Below, one piece after another: positions 1 to 9,081 of a stretch of 64,000 bases of DNA. Source of the DNA: Aureococcus anophagefferens (lineage: Eukaryota > Sar > Pelagophyceae > Pelagomonadales > Pelagomonadaceae); the NCBI RefSeq assembly GCF_000186865.1, contig NW_008705573.1:1134855-1198854 (forward strand), written 5' to 3'. The first letter of the stretch is position 1, and every line of letters starts with the position of its first letter. Under the pieces are notes generated by a model. The model made no database searches. It had not been told where the DNA came from and saw only the letters and a list, made by a program, of their open reading frames with translations. Made by a program: the position numbers and the translations under genes.

Positions 1-1
1 C

Positions 2-1069
2 GAGAAGCTCGACGCGAAGAACGCGTGGCGCTGCGGCGGCTGCTCCGAGCCCGTGCGCGCGACGAAGCGCCTCGGCGTCGCCGCGGCGCCCGAGGCCCTC
101 GTCGTGCACCTCAAGCGCTTCGACGCGCGGGGCCGCGTCGCGCGCAAGGTCGACGCGCACGTCGCCTTCGGCGCGCGCCTCGAGCTCAAGACGACGGACG
201 GCGGCGCCGCGTCCTACGGCCTCGTCGGCGTCCTCGTCCACCACGGCCAGTCGACGCACAGCGGCCACTACACGGCCTTTTGTCGGACGCGGTCGGGGGC
301 CTGGTCGTCCTTCGACGACGACGCGGTCCGCGCGTGCGCGCTCGCCGACGTGCTCCGCCAGAGGGCCTACATGCTCTTCTACGCGCGCGACACGCGGCCG
401 CCGGAGCAGCTCGTGTCGCGGGAGCGCGCCGCGAGCATCGAGAGCAACAACCCCATCGACCTGCCCGAGCCCGCGCCGGCGCCGCCGGCGACGCCGACGG
501 TCGTCTCGGTCGTCGCCATGGACCTGCTGACGGGCCGGCGGCGCCTGCTCGCCGCGCGCGACAAGGCGCGGAAGCGCGTCGTCGCCGTGAGCCACGGCTA
601 CCCGCGCAAGCTCGCCGTGGGCAAGCGGCGGCGGAAGCGCCTCCGGCTCTGCGTCGTCGACGAGGACGAGGAGGAGGAGGAGGAGGAGGAGGAGGCGCCG
701 AAGGCGGCGCGGGAGGCCGACGCCTCCTCGGACGACGACGACGACGGCGACACGACGGCGGCCCTGGGCCCGCTGTCGCCGCGGCCGCCCTTCTCGCCGC
801 GCGTCCGCGGCCCGAGCCTCGACATGCCGCCGCCGGGCCCGACGGAGTCGCCGAAGGCGCGGCCGGCGATGCCGCCGCCGCTGCCCCTCGAGGCGGCGCC
901 CTCGAACCACACGGTCTGGGGCGGCTTCGAGGTCGGCGGCTGGGACGACGACGACGCCGCCGCGGCGCCGCGGCCCAGGCCGAAGCCGAAGAAGGCCAAG
1001 ACGGGCGCCCGCTACGACGCCTGGGACCGGTCCCTCGACGCGCCGCGCCGGGGCAACTGGGACGACTGA
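2..1069 (+). CDS. Ubiquitin-specific protease (C19), C-terminal part
   Basis: This is the 3' part of a ubiquitin carboxyl-terminal hydrolase that removes ubiquitin from proteins. The frame is open from base 2, so the start lies outside the window. The sequence opens with a C-x2-C pair (W-R-C-G-G-C) followed by R-A-T-K-R, as in the finger of USP36/USP42-type enzymes. The catalytic histidine box H-S-G-H-Y-T-A-F then follows near residue 85, with W-S-S-F-D-D-D-A-V downstream, which is the usual USP order. The Cys box must lie upstream and is not visible. After about residue 135 the protein becomes low-complexity: a Glu run (translated from 661-695), an Asp run, Pro-rich linkers, and a basic/acidic tail ending G-N-W-D-D. 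About 355 residues are present. The family is clear from the His box; the subfamily is an inference. Confidence 0.82.
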   Translation, partial: EKLDAKNAWRCGGCSEPVRATKRLGVAAAPEALVVHLKRFDARGRVARKVDAHVAFGARLELKTTDGGAASYGLVGVLVHHGQSTHSGHYTAFCRTRSGAWSSFDDDAVRACALADVLRQRAYMLFYARDTRPPEQLVSRERAASIESNNPIDLPEPAPAPPATPTVVSVVAMDLLTGRRRLLAARDKARKRVVAVSHGYPRKLAVGKRRRKRLRLCVVDEDEEEEEEEEEAPKAAREADASSDDDDDGDTTAALGPLSPRPPFSPRVRGPSLDMPPPGPTESPKARPAMPPPLPLEAAPSNHTVWGGFEVGGWDDDDAAAAPRPRPKPKKAKTGARYDAWDRSLDAPRRGNWDD

Positions 1070-1335
1070 GGCTGGGGGTTTGGGGGTTTATCATCGTTCC
1101 GCGGTGCTGGTTCTTTACGAGCTCTCCTCCTCGCAGGGCATGCCCGCACGCGCTGCGGCGAAGTCTGCGGCGCCTGCGCACGCCTGAACTCGAGGACGTT
1201 GACGTCGTTGCTGCACTGACTGTCGGCGCCTAGCGAGATCCTAGCGAAGCCGCGGACTCGGGTGCACAGCGTCGCGACGCGCCCCCAACGCCCCCTTGAC
1301 GTCTTCGCCCCTCTCCCACGACGCTAAGAAGAACC

Positions 1336-2012
1336 ATGTTCGACCCCGCTAACGTGAACAAGAAGAAGGAGAAGCGCGTCGCCATCCAGTGAGTGCCCCC
1401 CGCTTCCGCCGCCCGGCCGAATCCCTGACCTTTTTGCGTAGGCGCGTGTCCCAGTGGGTGCGGCAGAAATTACCGCCGAACTTCCGGCAGCTCGCGGCGA
1501 ACCCGCAGCAGCTGCGCATCGACGTGCGCGAGATCGTCTGCGGCGACCCGGCGTGTTCGCCCATCGACACCGTCGTGTCCTTCGTCTTCGACAACGCGAT
1601 CCGCGGCGAGATCGGCTTCCCCTTCGAGGTCGACCACATGCAGCCCGCGGACCTCGAGGAGGAGGGGTCGATGCCGCCGCCGGAGGTCCTCGAGGACTGG
1701 CGCCGGGGCCGGTCGACGCCCTGGCCGCCGGCCCCCGCGCCGCCGAGCGACGACGAGCTCCGCTTCGTCATGGGCCAGGCCGTCGAGTGCTGCGTGGGCA
1801 AGGGCGTCTGGCAGCCGGGGACCGTCGTCGCGCTCTGGTACAGCGAGGCCGGGTTCCCGCCGGGCTTCTTCGCGCCCTACCAGATCGAGACGGACGACGG
1901 GCGGCTCATCTTCGCGCCGGAGGACTCGGACCGCTGCGTCCGAGAGCGCGCCGGCGCGCCGGCGGCCCCGGCCCGCAAGTCGAAGTCGCCCGTGAGGCAA
2001 CAGGAGTGGTGA
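1336..2012 (+). CDS. Unknown small protein, two exons
   Basis: Predicted protein of 207 residues. Exon 1 is 1336-1388 and begins ATG with M-F-D-P-A-N-V then a Lys-rich stretch. A 53-base intron (1389-1441) has a strong GTGAGT donor and a TTTTTGCGTAG acceptor. Exon 2 continues in frame with Q-R-V-S-Q-W-V-R-Q-K-L. A central segment reads E-I-V-C-G-D-P-A-C-S-P-I-D-T-V-V, which resembles a C-x4-C-x-P-x-(E/D)-T-V motif seen in short bacterial proteins of unknown role. The C-terminal half has a P-G-T-V-V-A-L-W-Y motif that could be a small SH3/Tudor-like barrel. No catalytic motif was recognised. This is a conventional GT-AG intron, unlike the introners elsewhere. Confidence 0.7.
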
Positions 2013-2342
2013 GGCGCCGTCGTTTTAACGCGCGACCGTCGTCGTTTTTGTTTGTGTCTTCTTTTTGGTTGGAGAGGTTCTTACCTGGGTGCATCGGGCT
2101 AGAGCATCGGGCATGCGCTGCAGCTGCGCGAATCTGCGCGAGGTGCTGCGCGAAAGTCTGCGCGCCGCGGCCGCCGCGCCGCGGAAGTCCGGCGCCGCGG
2201 CGGCACATGCGGCGGCATCGAGTCGGTGGTGAAGGAACGCACGCCAAGTGCTCGGCTCCGAGGTCCTTGAGGACGCCGATAACAACAGTCGGTCTCGCAC
2301 GACGCGCGCGGGCAGCAGAACTTCCCCCCCGGGCGGGCGGCC
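2013..2342. other. Intergenic, no gene seen
   Basis: This is the gap between the unknown gene ending at 2012 and the exchanger starting at 2343. It holds a T-rich patch (2032-2066) that may belong to the 3' UTR. An imperfect reiteration of CTGCGCGA follows around 2105-2160. I see no convincing coding sequence; reading frames through it look like composition artefacts. Confidence 0.5.
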
Positions 2343-4487
2343 ATGGACGGGCTTCAGTCGACGCTGCGGCGTCGGCGGCGGGGCCCCGCGACGGCCCTGG
2401 CCCTGAAGCGATCGACGGCGCGGCGCGGGCTGCGCGTGCGCACCTGGGTGCTGCGGAGCAGCCTCCTCGTGCTCGCGGTCTTCCTCGTCTCCATCACCAT
2501 GGTCGGGAGCGAGGCGCGGCGCCGGCTCGGCGGCGACGACGACGACGACGGCTGCTGCTCGGGGAGCGACAAGGTCCGCGCGGACCCGCGGTGGCTCGTC
2601 GTCTTCTACATCGGAGGCATCACGTACATGTTCCTCGCGCTCGCGATCGTCTGCGACGAGTACTTCGTGCCCGCCCTCGAGGAGATGGCCGAGGACATGC
2701 ACATGTCCCTCGACATGGCCGGCGCGACCCTGATGGCCGCGGGCGGCTCCGCGCCGGAGCTCTTCACGTCGTTCGTCGCGACGTTCAAGCGGTCCGACTT
2801 GGGCTTCGGCACGATCGTCGGGTCCGCGGTCTTCAACATCCTCTTCGTCATCGGCGTCTGCGCGTCGGCCGCGCCGGCGCCCCTCGTGCTCACCTGGTGG
2901 CCCCTGCTGAGGGACTGCACGTACTACGCGATCGCGCTCGGCGCGCTGACGTTTTTCTTCGCGAACTCGGACCCCGCGGTCATCCACTGGTACGAGTCGC
3001 TCATCCTCTTCCTCATGTACTTTGGGTACCTGGCGGTCATGGCCCAGAACAAGAACCTGCACTACGCCTTCATGAAGCGCGTCATGGGCAAGTCGGACGC
3101 GGAGTGCCGCGCGGAGATCGCCGAGGCCGACGACGAGGCCGTCGAGCCCGAGGCATCGCGCGAGGTCGAGGAGCCCGCGACGGGCGCCAAGCCCCGGCGC
3201 GCGTCCCAGGTCAACGCGCGGTCCAAGGCCCTCGCGGGCCGCTTCCGCGCGGGCGTCTTCACGATATTGACGGAGCGCAAGACCGTCTTCGAGATGGCGG
3301 GCATCGCCGCGGTGACGCGCATCGTCGGCGACGCCAACGAGACCTTCGACGGCATCGACGCCGACGCCAGCGGCAAGATCGACCGCGACGAGCTCGAGGC
3401 CTTTTTGCGCAAGGAGGGCTGCTGCGACGAGCAGCTCTCGCCCGAGGCGATGGCGAAAGCCGTCGAGGACATGGACGGCAACGGCAACGGCGAGATCACG
3501 CGCGAGGCCTTTGTCAAGTGGTACTCGACCTGCGAGGCCCAGGTCCTCGCGGAGACGCGGCGCTGCTGGGACATGTTCGACCTCAACGGCGACGGCCGCC
3601 TCGACGCGTCCGAGGTCGTCCACGTGCTCAAGCAGATGTCCGGGGACGACGACGTCGACGAGGACGGCGCCCTGAAAGCCATCGCGGAGATCAAGGACGG
3701 CGCGCGGGCGTCGGGCGTCGAGACGGCGGGCATCGAGCTCACGGACAAGGGCGCGCCCCTGCCCGCGTCGACGGACACCGTGGGCTTCGACGAGTTCAAG
3801 GCCTGGTTCGCCACGTCCGAGTTCTTCCAGGCCAAGTCGAGCCAGACCAAGGCCGTCGTCGAGGCCGCGGGCGACGAGGAGGACGGCGAGGGCCTGTCGC
3901 TGTCGTGGCCGGCGGACGCGAGCCCGTCCGGCAAGTTCTTCTTCGTCGCGTCGTTCCCGCTCGTGGCGCTCTTCAAGGGCTCCATGACCTGCCTCGGGCC
4001 CTACGCGCGCTTCGTCGTGTCCATCCTCTGGATCGGCATCTTCTCCTACTTCATGGTCGAGTGGGCGACGGTCGTCGGCGACACGCTCGGGATTCCCTCC
4101 GTCGTCATGGGGCTGACCTTCTTAGCGGCGGGCACGTCCGTGCCGGATTTGCTTTCGTCGGTCATCGTCGCGCGCCAGGGCCACGGCGACATGGCCGTGT
4201 CGTCGAGCGTGGGCTCGAACATCTTCGACGTGCTCTTCGGGCTCCCCGTGCCGTGGCTCTGCTACGCGATCTACCACGACGAGCCCGTGCTCGTCTGCGC
4301 GGGCAACCTGGCCATCTCCATCATGGTGCTGATCGGCATGATCTGCCTCGTCGTGGGCATGATCAACTACAACAAGTGGCGGATGACCAAGTCCATGGGC
4401 AACGCGATGTTCGTGTCCTACGGCTTCTTCGTCGCGCAGGACCTCATCCGCGTCTTCCTGCCCAACGTCTTCGGCGGCGACTGCTAG
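2343..4487 (+). CDS. K+-dependent Na+/Ca2+ exchanger with EF-hands (NCKX/SLC24-like)
   Basis: A 714-residue intronless membrane protein predicted to exchange Na+ for Ca2+ (possibly with K+). A signal-anchor helix lies near residues 38-57. The alpha-1 repeat reads G-A-T-L-M-A-A-G-G-S-A-P-E-L-F-T-S (about 135-151) followed by G-T-I-V-G-S-A-V-F-N-I-L. The alpha-2 repeat reads G-L-T-F-L-A-A-G-T-S-V-P-D-L-L-S-S (about 590) with S-V-G-S-N-I-F-D-V-L-F-G. These paired motifs define the CaCA superfamily. The cytosolic loop between them carries EF-hands: two canonical loops, D-A-D-A-S-G-K-I-D-R-D-E and D-L-N-G-D-G-R-L-D-A-S-E, and one imperfect loop between them (D-G-N-G-N-G-E-I-T). Calcium sensing inside the exchanger loop suggests direct regulation by Ca2+, which is inference. 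The membrane compartment cannot be told. Confidence 0.92.
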   Translation: MDGLQSTLRRRRRGPATALALKRSTARRGLRVRTWVLRSSLLVLAVFLVSITMVGSEARRRLGGDDDDDGCCSGSDKVRADPRWLVVFYIGGITYMFLALAIVCDEYFVPALEEMAEDMHMSLDMAGATLMAAGGSAPELFTSFVATFKRSDLGFGTIVGSAVFNILFVIGVCASAAPAPLVLTWWPLLRDCTYYAIALGALTFFFANSDPAVIHWYESLILFLMYFGYLAVMAQNKNLHYAFMKRVMGKSDAECRAEIAEADDEAVEPEASREVEEPATGAKPRRASQVNARSKALAGRFRAGVFTILTERKTVFEMAGIAAVTRIVGDANETFDGIDADASGKIDRDELEAFLRKEGCCDEQLSPEAMAKAVEDMDGNGNGEITREAFVKWYSTCEAQVLAETRRCWDMFDLNGDGRLDASEVVHVLKQMSGDDDVDEDGALKAIAEIKDGARASGVETAGIELTDKGAPLPASTDTVGFDEFKAWFATSEFFQAKSSQTKAVVEAAGDEEDGEGLSLSWPADASPSGKFFFVASFPLVALFKGSMTCLGPYARFVVSILWIGIFSYFMVEWATVVGDTLGIPSVVMGLTFLAAGTSVPDLLSSVIVARQGHGDMAVSSSVGSNIFDVLFGLPVPWLCYAIYHDEPVLVCAGNLAISIMVLIGMICLVVGMINYNKWRMTKSMGNAMFVSYGFFVAQDLIRVFLPNVFGGDC

Positions 4488-4773
4488 GCGGTCATGCGAA
4501 GACGAGGGGGCGCGGCGCTCCTGTGAGCCGCGCCCCCGCCTTTTTTGCGGCTCGCCGGCCGCCGCCGCGGTCCCCCGCCCCTTGCCCCCGACTCGCCGTC
4601 CCCCCTTCGCCGGGCGCCGCTCCCGGAGCCGGCCGCCCGATGCCCCCCCCTCTCGCGCCGCCCCCGCTTCCCCCTATGCCGCTCGCGCGACGCACCCCGC
4701 CCCATAAACCACCGTCGCCGCGAGTGCTATAGGGGACGCCCTCACAAGTCGAACCTCGGTCCGACGACGCGCG

Positions 4774-5163
4774 TCACAACGCGGCCTCGGCGGCCCGCGC
4801 CGCGAGGACCGCCTCGCGCACGACGGGGCCGATGAAGAAGTGCCAGCCGCTCAGCACCGCGAGGAACGCGAGCCCCGCCTGGTCCTTCGGCTCGAGGCAG
4901 CCTTCGCCGAAGCCAGGAGGCCGCGCGTCCTCGTCGGAGTCCTTCGCGCGCGACGCTGTGCGCCGCCGCGCGCGCGCGTTGGGTGACGAGGATTCCTTGG
5001 CACGGAGCGCCGTGCGTTGCCGCGCGCGCGCGTCGATCAGCGCGGCATCGGACCGTAAGTGCTGCCGACTGGTCGAGGGCATGTGAAGCGATGTAGATGG
5101 ACTGCGGCGGCTGCTAAAGGCGCTCGCGCCGCAGACGACCATCAATGCGACCCAGCGCGTCAT
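4774..5163 (-). CDS. Small plastid-targeted membrane-associated protein, unknown
   Basis: A 129-residue protein whose first 16 residues, M-T-R-W-V-A-L-M-V-V-C-G-A-S-A-F, form a signal peptide ending in the A-S-A-F motif. That motif is typical of the bipartite plastid import signal in algae with red secondary plastids. A basic, Ser/Arg-rich transit region follows, containing two imperfect repeats of A-R-A-R-x-R-T-A-x-R-A-K. The mature end carries one hydrophobic helix, A-G-L-A-F-L-A-V-L-S-G-W-H-F-F-I-G-P. No family was recognised; a one-helix thylakoid protein is possible but unproven. It is divergent from the NSUN2-like gene to its right (about 200 bp between starts). Confidence 0.6.
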   Translation of the reverse strand: MTRWVALMVVCGASAFSSRRSPSTSLHMPSTSRQHLRSDAALIDARARQRTALRAKESSSPNARARRRTASRAKDSDEDARPPGFGEGCLEPKDQAGLAFLAVLSGWHFFIGPVVREAVLAARAAEAAL

Positions 5164-5362
5164 CTACGGACCCCGGCGCACTGCTGGAATGGAGCGCTCC
5201 CGTTGTGAACGCGAAGGACACGACGCTCGACGCTTTGGTTGACCAGGGCTTGCACTCGATGTTGATTTTGCCACAGGCGATGTGCCACTCTAAGGCTGCT
5301 AGCCGCCGCACTTTTGCAGCAATAAGCTGCCAGCAATCACAGAACACGCACTCGTGACACCG

Positions 5363-7027
5363 ATGCCCAAATCCAAGAAAGACAAGCAGGGCGCCGCGCG
5401 CTTCGAGACCTACTACGCCTTGCAACACATCGTGCCCGACAGCGAGTGGCCGACCTTCCTCAAAACGCTCGCAACGCCGCTCCCCATCACGTTCCGCATC
5501 ACCGACGCGACGCACGACGGCCACGCGGCCTGGCTCGAGGCCGAGGCCGCGCGGCTCGGCGCGACGCGGCTGCCGTGGTACGCTTGCGGCGCGTCGACCG
5601 CGTGGACGTTCGCGGGCGAGTCGCGCCGGGGCCTCCGGGCGGCGCGCGACGCCGCGCGCGACGCGGCGCTCCGCGACTTCCTCGTCTCCGGCACGACGAG
5701 CCGGAACCTGTCGCGGCAGGAGGCCGTGTCCATGGTGCCCGCGCTGCTGCTCGGCGCGGCGCCGGGCTGGGCCGTGCTCGACGCTTGCGCGGCTCCCGGC
5801 AACAAGACCGCGCAGCTCCTGGAGCGCTGCGGCCCCGGCGGCCTCGTCGTCGCCAACGACCTGTCCAAGAAGCGGTCCTACGCGCTCGCGTGCCACTGCG
5901 CCGCGCGGCTCGGCGTCCGCGCGGCTCGGCTCGTCGTCGCGTCCGGAGACGCGGCGCGCTTGCCGGGGCCGGACGGCCGCTTCGACGGCGTGCTCTGCGA
6001 CGTGCCCTGCTCCGGCGACGGCACGATCCGCAAGGCGCCGCGCGTGCGCGAGGCCTGGGCCTGCGACGGCGGCGACAGGCTCCACGGGACGCAGGTCGCG
6101 ATCGCGCGGCGCTGCGCGGCGCTTCTGCGGCCCGGCGGGCGCATGGTCTACAGCACGTGCTCGTTGAACCCCGTCGAGAACGAGGCCGTCGTCGCGGAGG
6201 TGCTGCGCCTCGAGCCCACGCTCGAGCTCGCGGCCGCGGCGTCGCCGCTGCCGGCGCGGCCGGGGCTGACGACGTGGGCCCCTTGCAGGGACGACGGCGG
6301 CGGCGTCGCGCGCCTCGACGACGACGGCGGCAGCCGCTTCCCGCCGAAGCAGGACGCGCCGCCGCTCGAGCGGTGCCTGCGGTTCCTGCCGCACGACGGC
6401 GACACGGGCGGTTTTTTTTGCGCCGTTCTGGAGAAGCGCGCGTCGGCGACGCCGCCTCCGCCGCCGCCGCCGCCCCCGGCGCCGCCTCTCGTCGACGGCG
6501 CCTACCGGCCCATGGGCGCCGACGCCTGGGCGGCGGTCGCCGACTTCCTCGACCTCGCGGCGGCGCCCGGCCACGTCATGGTCCGGTCCGAACACGGCGA
6601 GGCCGCGTGGCTGCTGAGCGACGAGGCGCGAGACGAGGCGTCGCGGCTCCAGGCCGCGGGCCGCGCCGTCGAGCACGCGGGCGTCAAGATCCTCGACCGG
6701 CGCGGCGGCGGCGCCGCGGGCGGCATGCCCCACCGGCTCTGCGGCGACGGCGTCGCCGCGCTCCTGCCGTCGCTCGGCGACAAGCGGCGGCTGAGGCTCG
6801 ACGCGGCGGCCTACGCGGCGCTCCTGGAGGACGGCCGGACCGCGGCGCCGGACGACGTCGGCGTCGGCTCCCTCGTCGCGACGCTCGGGGACGGCGAGCT
6901 GCCGATCGTGCTCTGGAAGGGCGCGCGACGGTCCGCGTCGCTCATGAGCGCCGCGGACGACGTCGCGCGGCTTCGCGGCGTCCTGGGCCGACGACGAGCG
7001 GACCAGGCCCGGTGCGTCCTGTCCTAA
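5363..7027 (+). CDS. NSUN2: NSUN2/Trm4-like RNA (cytosine-5) methyltransferase
   Basis: A 554-residue intronless SAM-dependent methyltransferase expected to make m5C in tRNA. The ATG at 5363 (M-P-K-S-K-K-D-K) is chosen over an in-frame GTG nine bases upstream. Motifs are in order: motif I D-A-C-A-A-P-G-N-K-T, motif IV D-V-P-C-S-G-D-G-T with its Pro-Cys, and motif VI Y-S-T-C-S-L-N-P-V-E-N-E-A-V-V with the catalytic Thr-Cys. The N-terminal F-E-T-Y-Y-A-L-Q-H-I-V-P-D-S-E-W resembles the NSUN2 subgroup, as does the region R-L-P-W-Y. A Pro run (6455-6485) separates the catalytic core from a C-terminal PUA-like region. Its stop is only 4 bp from the end of the convergent GH28 gene. Confidence 0.9.
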   Translation: MPKSKKDKQGAARFETYYALQHIVPDSEWPTFLKTLATPLPITFRITDATHDGHAAWLEAEAARLGATRLPWYACGASTAWTFAGESRRGLRAARDAARDAALRDFLVSGTTSRNLSRQEAVSMVPALLLGAAPGWAVLDACAAPGNKTAQLLERCGPGGLVVANDLSKKRSYALACHCAARLGVRAARLVVASGDAARLPGPDGRFDGVLCDVPCSGDGTIRKAPRVREAWACDGGDRLHGTQVAIARRCAALLRPGGRMVYSTCSLNPVENEAVVAEVLRLEPTLELAAAASPLPARPGLTTWAPCRDDGGGVARLDDDGGSRFPPKQDAPPLERCLRFLPHDGDTGGFFCAVLEKRASATPPPPPPPPPAPPLVDGAYRPMGADAWAAVADFLDLAAAPGHVMVRSEHGEAAWLLSDEARDEASRLQAAGRAVEHAGVKILDRRGGGAAGGMPHRLCGDGVAALLPSLGDKRRLRLDAAAYAALLEDGRTAAPDDVGVGSLVATLGDGELPIVLWKGARRSASLMSAADDVARLRGVLGRRRADQARCVLS

Positions 7028-7031
7028 CGCG

Positions 7032-8879
7032 TTACGTGTCGAAGAAGTAGGGCGGGTAGGGCAGGCCCGAGTTGAGCGGCGGCTTGATGCGCTGGCGCAC
7101 CTCGAAGGCGCCCTCGTCGACGGCCTTGAGCCCGCCGTGGACGGCGACGTCGGCGGCGTTGCGCAGGCCCACGTCGAAGGCGCTCGCCGCGCCCCGGTCC
7201 GCGGCGGAGTTGACGAGGCGGTTGCCGCGGACGCCGTCGAAGACGAAGGCCGGCCGGTCGTCGTTGTGCGCCGCGCGCACGTCCCACTTCTCGAGCGTCA
7301 CGTCGACGGCGTTGCGCACGAAGGCGCCGAAGGCCGGCGACGGGCCGACGTTGCGCTCGACGTAGGACTTGGGGTTGTGCGCGGGCTCCCAGAGCTTCAT
7401 CGCGGCCTCGCCCTTGCCCCAGACCTCCGCGCGGACGTTCGTGATGGAGATCCGCGGCCCGAGCGGGTGGTTCTCCAGGGCCTCGTAGGCGGGCACGGAC
7501 CGCTTCGAGCCCGACGTCCACCGGCCCTTGGCCAGCCCGTCCAGATGCGTCGAGTAGTTGTAGGAGTAGCCCTTCCACGCGTTCGGCGCGGACACGTTGT
7601 GCGCGAGCACGTTGTTGATGGACACGTCGGAAATGGTGCCGATCCACTCGTCCATCACAACTTGAGCATCGCCGATGCCCGGCCGCCGCAGGCGCGCGCC
7701 GACGACGATGAAGGCCAGGGCCTGCACGTTCTGCGCGCGGATCCGCTCGTAGCGGACCCGGGAGATGTGGGACCCGTCCATGGTCACGATGGACATGGCC
7801 GCCTTGGCGGCGCCGAGCACCGTCACGTTGTGGAATAAGATGTCGGAGATGTTGCCCACGGTCTCCGAGCCGATCTGCAGGCCGTTGCACTTCTCCGAGC
7901 GGACGACGGAGTTCGTGACCTGGACGTCGTACATGGGCAGGACGCGCCGCAGCGCCCAGTCCGACTTGAGCGCGATGGCGTCGTCGGAGCCGCCGCGCAC
8001 GTGCAAACGGTCGAGCTTGACGTGGCGCGACGAGATGACGTTGACGCCGTCGCGGGCCGCGGCGACGTCGACGTGGCGGACGACCGCGTGGGACGCGTTG
8101 TTGAGCAGGAGCGTGATCCAGCCGCCGCGGGCGAGGCGCAGGGGCTCGCCGGCGCTGCCGTGGATGGCGACGTTCTTCGACGACTTGACGACGATGAGCT
8201 TCGTCGGGTAGTTGGTCGCGGGGTCGAAGCGGCCGCCGACGGGCTCCGTGTGCGGGATCTCCGACCGGCCGTCGACGGCGCCGCCGCCGCGCAGCGTCAC
8301 GTTCTCGCAGTCGTGGATGAGGATTAGAGCGTCGTCGAGGTTGCTGTGGCCGTAGTCCTGGAACCGGTCCTGGTTCCAGGCCTGGGCAGGAAAAGGGTGC
8401 GACATGCCCAACGTCAAAGGCTCCTCTCTCGGTCGTTTTCCGCTCGTTTCGGCTGATTTTTGGACGAGCGATCATCTCTCGGAGCGCTCTCGAAGCGTGG
8501 ATGCTAGTTCCGAAACGCGCGCGCGCGGAACACTCACGTTGAAGCGACGTTGCATCACCCTGTTCCGGCCCTGGTTCCAGGCCGTCTTCTTCCGCTTCCT
8601 GTAGAAGTCGGCCTCGGGCCGCGCGTAGCGGCCCCGCTTCGCCTTGATGGCGAGCAGCGCCGCGGACGCGCGGATCTCGAGCACGCTGTGGCTCCGCAGG
8701 CGCACCGTGCCGGAGAGGTAGGAGCCCTTGCGCAGCACGACGTGGTCGCAGGCGCCCAAAGCCGCGGTGATGGCCGCCGTGTCGTCGCTGACGCCGTCGC
8801 CCGCGGCGCCGAAGGCGCGCGCGTCGCAGTAGGCGTCGCTCGCGGCGATCGGGAGCAGCAGGAGGATTACGAGCAGCAT
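7032..8879 (-). CDS. Secreted GH28-type glycosidase (polygalacturonase-like), interrupted by an introner
   Basis: Exon 1 is 8879-8583 and exon 2 is 8381-7032, giving 548 residues. The protein starts with a signal peptide (M-L-L-V-I-L-L-L-L-P-I-A-A-S). Next comes D-A-R-A-F-G-A-A-G-D-G-V-S-D-D-T-A-A-I, the classic N-terminus of pectin-active beta-helix enzymes. Downstream are G-G-S-D-D-A-I-A-L-K-S-D and C-N-G-L-Q-I-G-S-E, matching the Asp-Asp and glycine-rich catalytic regions of GH28. The usual N-T-D and R-I-K motifs are altered, so substrate is uncertain (rhamnogalacturonan or another uronic polymer). The 201-base intron (8382-8582) is a family A introner with a GC donor. Removing it joins K-T to A-W-N-Q-D-R-F-Q-D-Y-G without frame change; left in place, A-W-N-Q appears twice. 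Confidence 0.85.
8382..8574 (-). mobile_element. Introner A1 (in GH28 gene)
   Basis: A 193-bp element acting as an intron on the minus strand. The 8-bp duplication GCCTGGAA lies at 8575-8582 and 8374-8381; identity runs a few bases further. The donor is the GC at 8582-8581 in the first duplication copy and the acceptor is CCTGCCCAG ending at 8382. The element has the family A core (CGGCTGATTTTTGGACG at about 8449-8465 on the plus strand). It is inserted in the opposite orientation, relative to the gene, from A2-A5. The strand given is that of the host gene. Confidence 0.9.
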
Positions 8880-9081
8880 CGCGCGCTATCTCCGAGGCTG
8901 CCCAGCCGCATCGCGATTCATATTTTTTTGCATCGAGAGCATTTTGCAGCGCGGCACCTTGCCGTTGTTTTGACGTGAGATTGCTGTGGCGATTCAAGTG
9001 CCGCCATTGCCGCCGTCGCGCAAGGCGCTCCGACCGCGCTGCTGCGTCGCCCTGCGGGCGCTCCGACCGCGCTGCTGCGGC

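Noticed and set aside
1454..4732. A 1092-codon plus-strand frame across the unknown gene and the exchanger
   Set aside because: It is out of frame with both recognised proteins and has arginine-rich random composition.
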